NCBI RefSeq assembly: GCF_003970865.1
Contig: NZ_RXLZ01000032.1
Span: 1-54,658, forward strand
Source: Stenotrophomonas maltophilia
Lineage (GTDB): Bacteria; Pseudomonadota; Gammaproteobacteria; Xanthomonadales; Xanthomonadaceae
Length of the DNA stretch: 54,658 bases
Reading direction: 5' to 3'
Shown here: piece after piece, positions 17,183-25,235 of the stretch
How the letters are laid out: each line of letters opens with the position of its first letter
Numbering within the stretch: the stretch's first letter is position 1
Made by a program: the position numbers and the translations under genes
Notes under the pieces: model-generated
Database searches by the model: none
Told to the model about the DNA's origin: nothing
Seen by the model: only the letters and a program-made list of their open reading frames with translations

Positions 17183-17982
17183 TCAAACTGACCACGGACC
17201 TGCGCGAGACCGCCATCGCCATCGCCCAGGAAGCCGGACAGGCCATCATGCAGGTCTATGCCGATGGCTTCGACGTGCAGATCAAGGACGACAACAGCCC
17301 GGTCACCAGTGCCGACCTGGCGGCCAACCAGGTCATCGAGCAGGGACTGCAGCAGCTGACCCCGGATCTGCCGATCCTGTCCGAGGAATCGGCGCAGGTG
17401 GGCTGGGAGCAGCGCCGCCACTGGGGTGCCTACTGGCTGGTCGACCCGCTCGACGGCACCCGCGAGTTCGTCAAGCGCAACGGCGAATTCAGCGTCAACA
17501 TCGCGCTGATCTACCAGGGTGCGCCGGCCTTCGGCGTGGTGCTGGCCCCGGTGACCGGCATCGTCTGGCATGCCATGCGCGGTGAGCTGGCCTATCGCCG
17601 TCAGGGCCTGCACGACACCGTGCTGCGCAGCCGCACGCCGGCCACCGCACCGCTGCGGGTTGCGGCCAGCCGCTCGCACCGCTCACCGGAAACCGAGGCG
17701 CTGCTGGCGAGGATGGGCCGCATCGAGACCATCGCGCAGGGCTCGTCGCTGAAATTCTGCCGGATCGCCGAAGGTGGCCTGGATGTCTATCCGCGGCTGG
17801 GCCCGACCTCCGAATGGGATACCGCCGCCGGCCAGTGCGTACTGCACGCCGCCGGCGGTGCGGTACTGTCGGCAGCGACCGGCAAGCCGTTCCGCTACAA
17901 CCGCCGCGAGACCCTGTTGAACGGCGATTTCATTGCCCTTGGTGATACCAGCCTGCCGTGGCGCGACTGGTTGTCCGATTGA
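17179..17982 (+). CDS. cysQ: 3'(2'),5'-bisphosphate nucleotidase
   Basis: A 267-residue inositol-monophosphatase-fold enzyme that removes the 3' phosphate from PAP, a by-product of sulfate assimilation and of phosphopantetheinyl transfer. Metal-binding motifs are intact: SPVTSADLAAN, ILSEESAQ, WLVDPLDGTREFVKRNGEFS and, near the C-terminus, LGPTSEWDTAAGQ (the WD motif). The start at 17179 overlaps the nudE stop (ATGA). mazG follows after 13 bases, so nudE, cysQ, mazG and ynfA look like one nucleotide-sanitation transcript plus a membrane protein. Confidence 0.95.
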   Translation: MIKLTTDLRETAIAIAQEAGQAIMQVYADGFDVQIKDDNSPVTSADLAANQVIEQGLQQLTPDLPILSEESAQVGWEQRRHWGAYWLVDPLDGTREFVKRNGEFSVNIALIYQGAPAFGVVLAPVTGIVWHAMRGELAYRRQGLHDTVLRSRTPATAPLRVAASRSHRSPETEALLARMGRIETIAQGSSLKFCRIAEGGLDVYPRLGPTSEWDTAAGQCVLHAAGGAVLSAATGKPFRYNRRETLLNGDFIALGDTSLPWRDWLSD

Positions 17983-17995
17983 CCCTGGAGGCCGC

Positions 17996-18835
17996 ATGAG
18001 CGCGCATGACACCCCCACCGCCGGCAGTGCAGCCAGCAACGAACTGGAGCGCCTGCTGGCGATCATGGCGCGCCTGCGCGATCCGCAGGGGGGCTGCCCC
18101 TGGGACCTGGAACAGAACTTTGCGACCATCGCGCCGTACACCATCGAGGAGGCCTACGAGGTGGCCGATGCGATCGACCGTGGCGATCTTGACGATCTCT
18201 GTGACGAGCTCGGCGATCTGCTGCTGCAGGTGGTGTTCCATGCACGCATGGCCGAGGAGCAGGGCGCCTTCGCCTTCGCCGAGGTCGCACGCGCGATCAG
18301 CGACAAGATGCAGCGCCGTCACCCGCACGTGTTCGCCGACGCCAGTGTCGACGATGCCGACGGCGTGACGCGCAACTGGGACGCGATCAAGCGTGCCGAG
18401 CGTGCCGCCAAGGGCGAGCAGGACACCTCCGCACTGGCCGGCATCTCGCGCGGCCTGCCCGAATGGCAGCGGGCGGTGAAGCTGCAGTCGCGTGCGGCCA
18501 AGGTCGGCTTCGACTGGCCGGGCCCGTTGCCGGTGCTGGACAAGGCGGCCGAGGAACTGCAGGAGTTGCGCGAGGAGTTCGAGCGCGGCGATATCGCCGG
18601 CAACAAGGCGCGCCTGCAGGAAGAACTGGGCGACCTGCTGTTCGTCTGCGCCAACCTGGCGCGCCACGCCGACATCGACCTGGGTGCGGCGCTGCGCGGG
18701 GCCAACCACAAGTTCGAACGCCGCTTCCGTGCGATGGAAGCGCAGGCCGACGCGCAGGGTGGGGCGCTGGCTGCGATGGACCTGGATGCGCAGGAAGCGC
18801 TGTGGCAGCACGCCAAGGCGGCGGAGAAGGCGTGA
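17996..18835 (+). CDS. mazG: Nucleoside triphosphate pyrophosphohydrolase
   Basis: A 279-residue MazG with two MazG helical domains. The first has [20 protein letters not shown] and [20 protein letters not shown] (about 40-80). The second has [20 protein letters not shown] followed by [18 protein letters not shown] (about 180-220). EExxE and ExxD metal ligands are present in both. It hydrolyses NTPs to NMPs and pyrophosphate, clearing abnormal nucleotides, and can lower ppGpp. ATG 17996 follows CTGGAGGCCGC, which contains GGAGG. The stop overlaps the GTG start of ynfA. Confidence 0.95.
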   Translation: MSAHDTPTAGSAASNELERLLAIMARLRDPQGGCPWDLEQNFATIAPYTIEEAYEVADAIDRGDLDDLCDELGDLLLQVVFHARMAEEQGAFAFAEVARAISDKMQRRHPHVFADASVDDADGVTRNWDAIKRAERAAKGEQDTSALAGISRGLPEWQRAVKLQSRAAKVGFDWPGPLPVLDKAAEELQELREEFERGDIAGNKARLQEELGDLLFVCANLARHADIDLGAALRGANHKFERRFRAMEAQADAQGGALAAMDLDAQEALWQHAKAAEKA

Positions 18836-19161
18836 AGACACTCGGCCTGTTCCTGCTGACGGCGCTGGCCGAGATCGTCGGCTGCTATCTGCCGTGGTTG
18901 TGGCTGCGCAAGGGCGGCAGCATCTGGCTGCTGCTGCCGGCGGCGGCCAGCCTGGCCCTGTTCGCCTGGCTGCTGACCCTGCATCCGACCGCCAGTGGCC
19001 GGGTCTATGCGGCCTACGGTGGCGTCTACATCGGCACTGCGCTGTTCTGGCTGTGGCTGGTCGATGGCATCCGTCCCAGCCGCTGGGACCTGTTCGGCGC
19101 CGCGCTGTGCCTGGCCGGCATGGCGGTGATCATGTTCGGCCCGCGCACGCCCCCGGTGTAG
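18832..19161 (+). CDS. ynfA: YnfA/UPF0060 family membrane protein
   Basis: A 109-residue inner-membrane protein with four predicted helices (about 2-22, 30-50, 60-78, 85-103), the size and pattern of the YnfA family, which is related to small multidrug-resistance transporters. Visible landmarks are [29 protein letters not shown] and [14 protein letters not shown]. It starts with GTG (18832-18834), which overlaps the mazG TGA, so it relies on coupled translation. Its TAG stop is part of the GTAG end of a SMAG repeat (19158-19184). A function in drug or toxicant export is suggested by the family only. Confidence 0.9.
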   Translation: MKTLGLFLLTALAEIVGCYLPWLWLRKGGSIWLLLPAAASLALFAWLLTLHPTASGRVYAAYGGVYIGTALFWLWLVDGIRPSRWDLFGAALCLAGMAVIMFGPRTPPV

Positions 19162-19184
19162 CGTCGAGCCTGGCTCGACTCTAC
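19158..19184. repeat. SMAG palindrome overlapping the ynfA stop codon
   Basis: GTAG-C-GTCGAGCC-T-GGCTCGAC-T-CTAC, with GTAG/CTAC at both ends and an 8-bp GTCGAGCC stem. The first TAG is the ynfA stop, so the repeat supplies the 3' end of the gene. Confidence 0.8.
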
Positions 19185-19286
19185 ACGGGCCACGGCACCG
19201 GGCCAGTAGTGCCGTGTCGAAATCGACCCGCTATCGAAGCCGCGAAGGCGCATGATGGCGGTGACCACGGCCCCCGGAGCATGCGC

Positions 19287-19589
19287 ATGTCCCGCTTCGC
19301 CAGCTTCCGCGAGTTCTATCCGTTCTACCTCAGCGAGCACCGCCACCCGGTATCGCGCCGGCTGCACTTCATCGGCAGCTGCGGCGTACTGCTGCTGGTC
19401 GCGGCAGCGATCCTGCGTGGGCAGCCGGTGCTGCTGCTGGCCGCCCTGTTCTGCGGTTACAGCTTCGCCTGGGTCGGCCATTTCTTCTTCGAGAAGAACC
19501 GCCCGGCCACCTTCCAGCACCCGCTGTACTCGTTCATGGGCGACTGGGTGATGTTCGCCGACATCCTGCGCGGGCGCGTGCCCTGGTAG
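19287..19589 (+). CDS. DUF962 / Mpo1-like membrane protein
   Basis: A 100-residue protein matching the DUF962 family. It has FREFYPFYLSEHRHPVSRRL at the N-terminus (an HxxP-type histidine cluster), two hydrophobic helices (about 33-52 and 54-70), a VGHFFFEKNRPATF motif and HPLYSFMGDWVMF. The yeast relative Mpo1 is an Fe(II)-dependent dioxygenase acting on 2-hydroxy fatty acids, and the conserved His residues here are compatible with metal binding; the bacterial substrate is unknown. ATG 19287 is chosen over 19281 because GGAG (19276-19279) is at proper spacing only from the second. It stands alone, 102 bases after the SMAG repeat. Confidence 0.85.
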   Translation: MSRFASFREFYPFYLSEHRHPVSRRLHFIGSCGVLLLVAAAILRGQPVLLLAALFCGYSFAWVGHFFFEKNRPATFQHPLYSFMGDWVMFADILRGRVPW

Positions 19590-19655
19590 CTCCGCTGTGA
19601 ATGCGGCCTTCACGCGCTATGCTGGGGCCTGGACGTCATAGATAAGGAAAGCAAG

Positions 19656-20615
19656 ATGTTCCCGACCATGTTCTTTACCGTGGTACTGGCCTTCGTGGCC
19701 GTGGTGATCCTGTTCAAGGCGGTACGGATGGTGCCCCAGGGCTACGAGTGGACCGTCGAGCGCTTCGGGCGCTACACGCACACCATGACCCCCGGGCTGC
19801 ATTTCCTGATCCCGATCGTGTACGGGGTGGGGCGCAAGGTGAACATGATGGAGCAGGTGCTGGATGTGCCCAGCCAGGAAGTGATCACCAAGGACAACGC
19901 CGCCGTGCGCGTGGACGGCGTGGTGTTCTTCCAGGTACTGGATGCCGCCAAGGCCGCCTATGAGGTGGCCAACCTGGAAGTGGCGATGATCGCCCTGGTG
20001 CAGACCAACATCCGTACCGTGATCGGTTCGATGGACCTGGATGAATCGCTCAGCCAGCGCGAGGTGATCAATGCCCAGCTGCTGAGCGTGGTCGACCATG
20101 CCACCAATCCCTGGGGCGTGAAGGTCAACCGCATCGAGATCCGCGACATCCAGCCGCCGCGCGATCTGCTGGACGCGATGGCGCGGCAGATGAAGGCCGA
20201 GCGCGAAAAGCGCGCGCAGATCCTCGAGGCAGAGGGTTCACGCCAGTCGGAGATCCTGCGCGCCGATGGCGAAAAGCAGGCCACGGTGCTGGAGGCCGAA
20301 GGCCGTCGCGAAGCTGCGTTCCGCGATGCCGAGGCGCGCGAGCGCCTGGCCGAGGCCGAAGCGATGGCGACCAAGGTGGTGTCGGCGGCGATCGCCGAGG
20401 GTGACGTGCAGGCGATCAACTACTTTGTTGCGCAGAAGTACGTGGAAGCGTTCAAGGAGCTGGCCAGTTCGCCGAACCAGAAGCTGGTGCTGATGCCGAT
20501 GGAGGCCAGTGGCGTGATCGGTTCGATCGCGGGCGTGGCCGAACTGGCGAAGCAGGCGCTGGCCAGCCAGGACAACAAGGCCGCCGGCAAGCGGCCGCCG
20601 CCGCTCGGAGGCTGA
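19656..20615 (+). CDS. SPFH/stomatin-like membrane protease-associated protein (QmcA-like)
   Basis: A 319-residue protein with an N-terminal membrane anchor (about 4-22), an SPFH/PHB domain (about 25-190; VPQGYEWTVERFGRYTHTMT, then NIRTVIGSMDLDESLSQRE) and an Ala/Glu-rich coiled coil (about 185-255). This matches bacterial stomatin/QmcA proteins, which form large oligomers on the inner membrane and organise lipid microdomains or proteases. The ribosome-binding site is AAGGAAAG. The next gene, one base away, encodes an NfeD-type partner; the SPFH-NfeD pair is a classic conserved operon. Confidence 0.93.
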   Translation: MFPTMFFTVVLAFVAVVILFKAVRMVPQGYEWTVERFGRYTHTMTPGLHFLIPIVYGVGRKVNMMEQVLDVPSQEVITKDNAAVRVDGVVFFQVLDAAKAAYEVANLEVAMIALVQTNIRTVIGSMDLDESLSQREVINAQLLSVVDHATNPWGVKVNRIEIRDIQPPRDLLDAMARQMKAEREKRAQILEAEGSRQSEILRADGEKQATVLEAEGRREAAFRDAEARERLAEAEAMATKVVSAAIAEGDVQAINYFVAQKYVEAFKELASSPNQKLVLMPMEASGVIGSIAGVAELAKQALASQDNKAAGKRPPPLGG

Positions 20616-20616
20616 C

Positions 20617-21057
20617 ATGCGCTGGGAAGTCGTCGGTTGGGGCGCGCTGGCGCTGCTGCTGTTCGCGGCCGAAGCGCTGGCGCCGGGTGCGTTCATGCTG
20701 TGGATCGGCATTGGCGCGGCGGCGGTGTTCGTACTGGTTGCGGTGTTCAGCGACATTCCGCTGTTGTGGCAGGTGATCGCTTTCGTCCTGCTGAGTGTGG
20801 TCTCGATCCAGTGCTACCGGCGCTGGGGGCGGCCGCGGGCACGACCCAGCGATGCGCCGTTGCTCAACCGCCGTGCCGAGCAGCTGGTCGGCCGGGAGGT
20901 GGTACTGCAGCAGGGCATCGTCGGTGGCCAGGGACGGGTCAGCATTGACGATGCGTCCTGGCAGGTGAGCGGTCCGGAGTTGCCTGCAGGTACGTGGGTG
21001 CGGGTGCGCAGCGTGCAGGGCACGGTGCTGGTGGTCGAGGCCATGGCCCAGGGCTGA
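20617..21057 (+). CDS. NfeD-like membrane protein
   Basis: A 146-residue protein of the short NfeD class. It has two or three membrane helices in the first 75 residues and a C-terminal OB-fold-like domain (about 90-145) with LVGREVVLQQGIVGGQGRVS, PAGTWVRVRSVQGTVLVVEA. It lacks the ClpP-like protease domain of long NfeD proteins. NfeD proteins interact with the SPFH protein encoded upstream; the genes are separated by one base and are surely co-transcribed. Confidence 0.9.
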   Translation: MRWEVVGWGALALLLFAAEALAPGAFMLWIGIGAAAVFVLVAVFSDIPLLWQVIAFVLLSVVSIQCYRRWGRPRARPSDAPLLNRRAEQLVGREVVLQQGIVGGQGRVSIDDASWQVSGPELPAGTWVRVRSVQGTVLVVEAMAQG

Positions 21058-21168
21058 GGCTGCGGTGGTTTGGCCGCGTCCGCGGGTCGTCAAGGCCAGC
21101 GGGCGCGGTCGCATGAGGCGTGCTTGCAGATGGCCGCTGCGCTGCGGCACGCCTGCGGGCGACCGATC

Positions 21169-21177
21169 TGGGATAAT
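21169..21177 (+). promoter_or_regulatory. Extended -10 promoter candidate for gcvT
   Basis: TG-G-GATAAT (21169-21177) is an extended -10 element 35 bases before the gcvT ATG; no good -35 is seen. I looked for a glycine riboswitch in 21058-21212 and saw no convincing paired aptamer. Confidence 0.45.
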
Positions 21178-21212
21178 GGGGATTCTTGTTTCCTCTGCTG
21201 CCGGACCCGGTC

Positions 21213-22325
21213 ATGACCCAGAAGACGCTGCTCAACGATACCCACCGCGCCCTCGGCGCCAAGATGGTCGATTTCGGGGGTTGGGACATGCCCATCCACT
21301 ACGGCTCGCAGCTCGACGAGCACCACCTGGTGCGCCGCGAGTCCGGTGTGTTCGACGTCAGCCACATGACCGTGGTCGACCTGCGCGGTGACCAGGTCAA
21401 GTCGTTCCTGCGCCGCCTGCTGGCCAACTCGGTCGACAAGCTGAAGGTGACCGGCAAGGCGCTGTACTCGTGCATGCTGAACCCGCGCGGCGGCGTCATC
21501 GACGACCTGATCGTCTACTACCTGGGCGACGACTTCTTCCGCATGGTGGTCAATGCCTCCACCCGCGAGAAGGACCTGGCCTGGCTGCGCGAGCAGGCTG
21601 CGCCGTTCGGCGTCACTGTCGAGCAGCGCCCGGACCTGGCCATCCTCGCCGTGCAGGGACCGCAGGCGCGCGACATCGTGATCGGCCTGGCCCGCGAAGC
21701 CGACCGTGCAGCGTTGACCAAGCTGGGTCGCTTCGCCGCCCTGCAGGTGCAGTCCGATGACGGCGTCGAGCTGTTCGTCGCCCGCACCGGCTACACCGGT
21801 GAAGATGGTTTCGAGATCCTGCTGCCGCAGGACGCCGTGGTCGCCTTCTGGAACCGCCTGCTGGCGGCGGGCGTGAAGCCGGCCGGTCTCGGCGCACGCG
21901 ACACGCTGCGCCTGGAAGCCGGCATGAACCTGTATGGCCAGGACATGGACGAAGAGATCAGCCCGTACGAAGCGGCGCTGGCCTGGACCGTGTCGCTGGA
22001 CGAAGGCCGCGACTTCATCGGCCGCGACGTGCTGGAAGCGCAGAAGGCCGCCGGCACCGCACGCCAGATGATCGGCCTGGTGATGGACGAGAAGGGCGTG
22101 CTGCGCCACGGCCAGGCGGTGACCACCGCGGGCGGCCAGGGCGAGATCCTGTCCGGCACCTTCTCGCCGACCCTGGCCAAGGGCATCGCCTTTGCCCGCG
22201 TACCGGCCGGTGAACTCGGCGAGGTCACCGTCGATATCCGCGGCCGGCAGGTGCCGGTGCGCGTGGTCAAGTTCCCGTTCGTGCGCGAAGGCCAGGCCCA
22301 GCCCGGCGTGCTCGCCGACGCCTGA
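21213..22325 (+). CDS. gcvT: Glycine cleavage system T protein (aminomethyltransferase)
   Basis: A 370-residue enzyme that transfers the methylene group from the aminomethyl-lipoyl arm of H protein to tetrahydrofolate, releasing ammonia. Typical segments are [66 protein letters not shown] and [20 protein letters not shown]. Upstream in-frame ATG 21186 would add nine atypical residues, so ATG 21213 is preferred although its ribosome-binding site is weak. gcvH follows after 93 bases with its own candidate promoter; gcvP is not in the window. Confidence 0.97.
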   Translation: MTQKTLLNDTHRALGAKMVDFGGWDMPIHYGSQLDEHHLVRRESGVFDVSHMTVVDLRGDQVKSFLRRLLANSVDKLKVTGKALYSCMLNPRGGVIDDLIVYYLGDDFFRMVVNASTREKDLAWLREQAAPFGVTVEQRPDLAILAVQGPQARDIVIGLAREADRAALTKLGRFAALQVQSDDGVELFVARTGYTGEDGFEILLPQDAVVAFWNRLLAAGVKPAGLGARDTLRLEAGMNLYGQDMDEEISPYEAALAWTVSLDEGRDFIGRDVLEAQKAAGTARQMIGLVMDEKGVLRHGQAVTTAGGQGEILSGTFSPTLAKGIAFARVPAGELGEVTVDIRGRQVPVRVVKFPFVREGQAQPGVLADA

Positions 22326-22345
22326 TCCGAAACTGCCGATCGTCA

Positions 22346-22376
22346 CTGACAGCAGTGGCGGCCGGTTGGTTACACT
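22346..22376 (+). promoter_or_regulatory. Candidate promoter for gcvH
   Basis: CTGACA (22346-22351) and TACACT (22371-22376) are separated by 19 bases, 43 bases before the gcvH ATG. The -10 is good; the spacing is long. Confidence 0.35.
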
Positions 22377-22418
22377 AGCCCCGTTTTTTCCACCCCTGCA
22401 TATCTCTGGAGCAGTCCC

Positions 22419-22814
22419 ATGAGCGAGATCCCCGGCGACCTCAAGTTCCTCAAGTCCCATGAGTGGGCCCGTGTCGAAGGCAATGGCCGTGTCACCGTCG
22501 GTATTTCCGACCACGCCCAGGGCCTGCTGGGTGACCTGGTCTACGTCGAACTGCCGGAAGTCGGCGCCGACGCAAAGGCTGGCGAGCAGATCGCCGTTGT
22601 CGAGTCGGTGAAGGCCGCCTCGGACGTCTACAGCCCGATCAGCGGCAAGGTCGTCGAGGTCAACTCGGCGCTGTCCGACAAGCCGGAAACCATCAATGAA
22701 GATGCCTACGGCGAAGGCTGGATGTTCGTGGTCGAACTGACCAACGCCGAAGAGCTCAACGAACTGCTGGATCCGGACGCGTATGCCGAAGCCCTGGAAA
22801 ACGACGACCACTGA
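22419..22814 (+). CDS. gcvH: Glycine cleavage system H protein
   Basis: A 131-residue lipoyl carrier that shuttles the aminomethyl group between the P, T and L proteins. The lipoylation lysine sits in [20 protein letters not shown] at about residue 65. The N-terminal [20 protein letters not shown] and C-terminal [20 protein letters not shown] are classic. It is preceded by a GGAGCAG ribosome-binding site and followed 22 bases past the stop by an intrinsic terminator, so it ends the gcv unit. Confidence 0.97.
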   Translation: MSEIPGDLKFLKSHEWARVEGNGRVTVGISDHAQGLLGDLVYVELPEVGADAKAGEQIAVVESVKAASDVYSPISGKVVEVNSALSDKPETINEDAYGEGWMFVVELTNAEELNELLDPDAYAEALENDDH

Positions 22815-22836
22815 GTCGTCACTTCCGGGTTCTGGA

Positions 22837-22867
22837 ACGGCCACCTTCGGGTGGCCGTTTTTGTTTT
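22837..22867 (+). terminator. Intrinsic terminator after gcvH
   Basis: ACGGCCACC, TTCG tetraloop, GGTGGCCGT (22837-22858), then a T-rich tail TTTTGTTTT. Stable 9-bp stem; textbook Rho-independent terminator. Confidence 0.92.
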
Positions 22868-23589
22868 GGCGAGTGCGTCGGACTCATGACGGCGGGTTCG
22901 CTCTGCACCCTCGGCGTGGCATCAGCCGACAGACGAACGGTGCCGATCGGCGTGCGCAGTTTTGCGCAAATCCGCGTTTCCGCCCCGCGCCGAAGCGATC
23001 AGATGTGAAAACTTTTTGCCCCCCGTTGCGGCCCCGTTGTGCTGGCGTTGGCGACGGTGCCGGTGACCATCGGTGATGCACGTGCTCTGTTGTCCGGAAC
23101 ATGTGCCTATCTTCGCAGAGTGCTTATTTCAAGTGTTTTTTGTTCAGAGAGTGCATCGACGTCGTCGCATGCGACGCGCGTGCGCGCCGCTTCAATGGTC
23201 GTTGCAGGGCGCGCACGACGGTGGCGCGGGCGGCGTCCGGAATGGCGCGGATGTGAAAATTTTTCGCGGGGGTTGTTGACAGTAAAAAAAACCGTGATTA
23301 GGTTTCGCCTCAGCAGACCTTGCCTGCCCAACCGAGTGCGCAGAATCAATCGTCCGATGCGAAGCAGCCCCTTCAAGACCACCGCGACCCTGATGACGGT
23401 GGACATGGCCCCGCTTCCCCCGGAGAAATGCAAGGCAACTCCCGTTCCGATGTCCGCTCCGCCGATCGAGGCGGGCATTGCCGCATCCGTAACGGCGCGC
23501 CTGACGCGCCGGCGGTCCCCGCACGCAGCATCCGCGGGTTTGATCCACCTGGGCGTTTCAACTCCCTATCACTGACGAGGAGCCATCCC
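22868..23589 (+). other. Non-coding region and long leader before the H1-like gene
   Basis: About 720 bases without a credible gene; open frames here have no family features. It holds two copies of GATGTGAAAA followed by a T-rich run (from 23002 and from 23250), a perfect 14-base palindrome CGTCGCATGCGACG (23163-23176), a promoter at 23250-23304, and about 280 bases of predicted 5' leader. A structured leader or small RNA is possible; I cannot demonstrate either. Confidence 0.5.
23250..23304 (+). promoter_or_regulatory. Promoter with AT-rich upstream element for the H1-like gene
   Basis: A consensus TTGACA -35 (23276-23281) is followed after 17 bases by TAGGTT (23299-23304). Just upstream lies GATGTGAAAATTTTTC, which resembles an UP element. 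The gene starts 286 bases beyond the -10, so the leader would be long. Confidence 0.6.
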
Positions 23590-24108
23590 ATGGCAACCAA
23601 GAAAGCTGCGAAGAAGAAGCCCGCCGCCAAGAAAGCGGTGAAGAAGGTCGCGAAGAAGGCCGCTGCCAAGAAGGCAGTGAAGAAGGTCGCGAAGAAGGCG
23701 ACCGCCAAGAAGGCAGTGAAGAAGGCTGCGAAGAAGGTCGCCAAGAAGACCACTGCGAAGAAGGCAGTGAAGAAGGCGGCGAAGAAGGTAGCCAAGAAGT
23801 CCACTGCCAAGAAGGCCGTCAAGAAGACCGCGAAGAAGGCCGTCAAGAAGGTAGCCAAGAAGGCCACCAAGAAGACTGCCAAGAAGGCAACGGCCCGCAA
23901 GCCGGCCAAGAAGGTCGCGAAGAAGGCGACTGCCAAGAAGGCCGTCAAGAAGACCGCCAAGAAGGCAGTAAAGAAGACCGCGAAGAAGGCCACCAAGAAG
24001 GCTGCCCCGAAGAAGGCAGCGAAGAAGGTTGCCAAGCGCAAGCCGGCCGCCCGCAAGAAGAAGGCCGCTCCGGTCGCTCTGCCGGCAACCCCGGCGCCGC
24101 TGATCTAA
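23590..24108 (+). CDS. Histone H1-like Lys/Ala-rich DNA-binding protein
   Basis: A 172-residue, extremely basic protein made of imperfect tandem units of the type AKKAVKKVAKKA/T from residue 4 to about 150, ending in a Lys/Arg-Pro-Ala tail and ALPATPAPLI. It resembles eukaryotic H1 tails, chlamydial Hc2 and Pseudomonas AlgP. Such proteins bind DNA non-specifically and compact or regulate the nucleoid; no globular domain is present. The frame is open upstream to about 23320, but the upstream residues lack the repeat pattern and GAGGAG lies just before ATG 23590, so I start there. The DNA repeat (AAGAAGGC units) invites length variation between strains. An intrinsic terminator follows. Confidence 0.9.
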   Translation: MATKKAAKKKPAAKKAVKKVAKKAAAKKAVKKVAKKATAKKAVKKAAKKVAKKTTAKKAVKKAAKKVAKKSTAKKAVKKTAKKAVKKVAKKATKKTAKKATARKPAKKVAKKATAKKAVKKTAKKAVKKTAKKATKKAAPKKAAKKVAKRKPAARKKKAAPVALPATPAPLI

Positions 24109-24132
24109 GTACTTCCCGATAGCCGCATCCTG

Positions 24133-24174
24133 AAACCCCCTTCCCTGGCTGCCCAGCGGGGAGGGGGTTTTTTT
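24133..24174 (+). terminator. Intrinsic terminator after the H1-like gene
   Basis: The stem AAACCCCCTTCCC (24133-24145) pairs with GGGGAGGGGGTTT (24158-24170) around a 12-base loop, ending in a run of seven T residues. Confidence 0.9.
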
Positions 24175-24185
24175 ATGGGCCGCTT

Positions 24186-24207
24186 GTAGGGTCGAGTCAT
24201 GCCCGAC
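24186..24207. repeat. Decayed SMAG-like element
   Basis: GTAG followed by GGTCGAG-TCATG-CCCGAC; the stem has one mismatch and only one GTAG end. It lies between the terminator and the LysR gene. Confidence 0.35.
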
Positions 24208-24227
24208 TGCTTTTCTGACGGTCGACG

Positions 24228-25121
24228 CTAGCGGAGCGGCGCCGGTGGAAAGCGCTCCACCAGGAAGTCCAGGAAGCTGCGCAGACGGGTCGAGTGGTAA
24301 CGGTCGTGTGCGTAGACCACGTGCATCGGCCGACCGGTCTGGCCATGCTCCGGGAACAGCTGCACCAGGCGCCCGGCGTCGACGTCGGCAGCCAGCAGCA
24401 GTGCCGACTGCAGCACGATGCCCAGCCCATGCAGCGCCGCCGTACGCAGCGCTTCGCCGTTGTTGATCTGCAGCCGGCCGTCGGGCACACGCTCGAGCCC
24501 GCCAGCATCGGCCTGCAGCCACTGTGCGAGTGCGCTCGGTTCGAAGGACAGGCACTGATGCAGGGCGAGGTCGCCCAGGTGGCGCGGCGTGCCATGCCTG
24601 GCCAGGTACGCCGGTGATGCGCACATCATCAGGCGATACGGTGCCAGTGCACGCGCCACCAGCATGCTGCTGTCGGCCAGCGTGCCGATGCGCAGGGCCG
24701 CTTCGAAACCCTCCTCGGCGAGGTCGACCACGCGGTCGGTCAGCGTGGCTTCGACCCGGACCTCCGGATGGCGCGCCATGTATTCGGCCAGTGCCGGTAC
24801 CAGCGCATGCGTGCCGAAGATCACCGGCGCACTGATGCGCAGCGTGCCCGCTGGTGCCAGCTGCTGGTGCTGCGCCTGCGCGTCGGTTTCTTCCACCAGC
24901 CGCAGGATCTCGCGGCAGCGGGTGTAGTAGTCCTCGCCGAAGGGCGTCATGTGCTGGCGCCGGGTGGTACGGCTCAACAGCTGCATCCCCAGCCGTGCTT
25001 CCAGCGCACGCAGGTGCTTGCCGGCCATCGTCGCCGAGATATCCATTGCTGCCGCCGCAGCGCTGAGGCTGCCCTTGTCCACGATCAGCACGTAGACCTG
25101 CATGCTCTCCAGCAGGTTCAT
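24228..25121 (-). CDS. LysR-family transcriptional regulator
   Basis: A 297-residue LTTR. A winged HTH occupies residues 1-60 (MNLLESMQVYVLIVDKGSLS, AAAAAMDISATMAGKHLRAL, then LGMQLLSRTTRR), and a substrate-binding domain about 88-290 (GTLRISAPVIFGTHALVPAL opening; FEAALRIGTLADSSMLVARA). This resembles the large group that activates a divergent oxidoreductase gene. It is transcribed away from the SDR gene at 25236 with 114 bases between, and that gap holds an imperfect palindrome at 25161-25183. Inferred target: the SDR gene and itself. The effector is unknown. Confidence 0.92.
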   Translation of the reverse strand: MNLLESMQVYVLIVDKGSLSAAAAAMDISATMAGKHLRALEARLGMQLLSRTTRRQHMTPFGEDYYTRCREILRLVEETDAQAQHQQLAPAGTLRISAPVIFGTHALVPALAEYMARHPEVRVEATLTDRVVDLAEEGFEAALRIGTLADSSMLVARALAPYRLMMCASPAYLARHGTPRHLGDLALHQCLSFEPSALAQWLQADAGGLERVPDGRLQINNGEALRTAALHGLGIVLQSALLLAADVDAGRLVQLFPEHGQTGRPMHVVYAHDRYHSTRLRSFLDFLVERFPPAPLR

Positions 25122-25160
25122 CTGACACCCCGGGTGTTGAATGCTGAAACCTGCGCGGAG

Positions 25161-25183
25161 TTTATCAATCAGGGGTGATCAAA
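25161..25183. promoter_or_regulatory. Possible LysR operator between divergent genes
   Basis: Imperfect dyad TTTATCA (25161-25167) and TGATCAAA (25176-25183), containing ATC-N10-GAT, close to the T-N11-A pattern bound by LysR regulators. Placed midway in the 114-base divergent gap. Confidence 0.35.
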
Positions 25184-25235
25184 CAGCATGCACTGCACGG
25201 GCCGGATGTACCGGCTGGCTGATTGGGAGAACATC

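Noticed and set aside
21058..21212. Glycine riboswitch upstream of gcvT
   Set aside because: The gap is short and I could not find the paired aptamer core or an expression platform.
23039..23575. A 178-codon plus-strand frame before the H1-like gene
   Set aside because: No ribosome-binding site, no recognisable feature, overlaps a clear promoter and leader.
23320..23589. In-frame upstream extension of the H1-like protein
   Set aside because: Starts with TTG, lacks the repeat pattern, and the GAGGAG site is just before ATG 23590.
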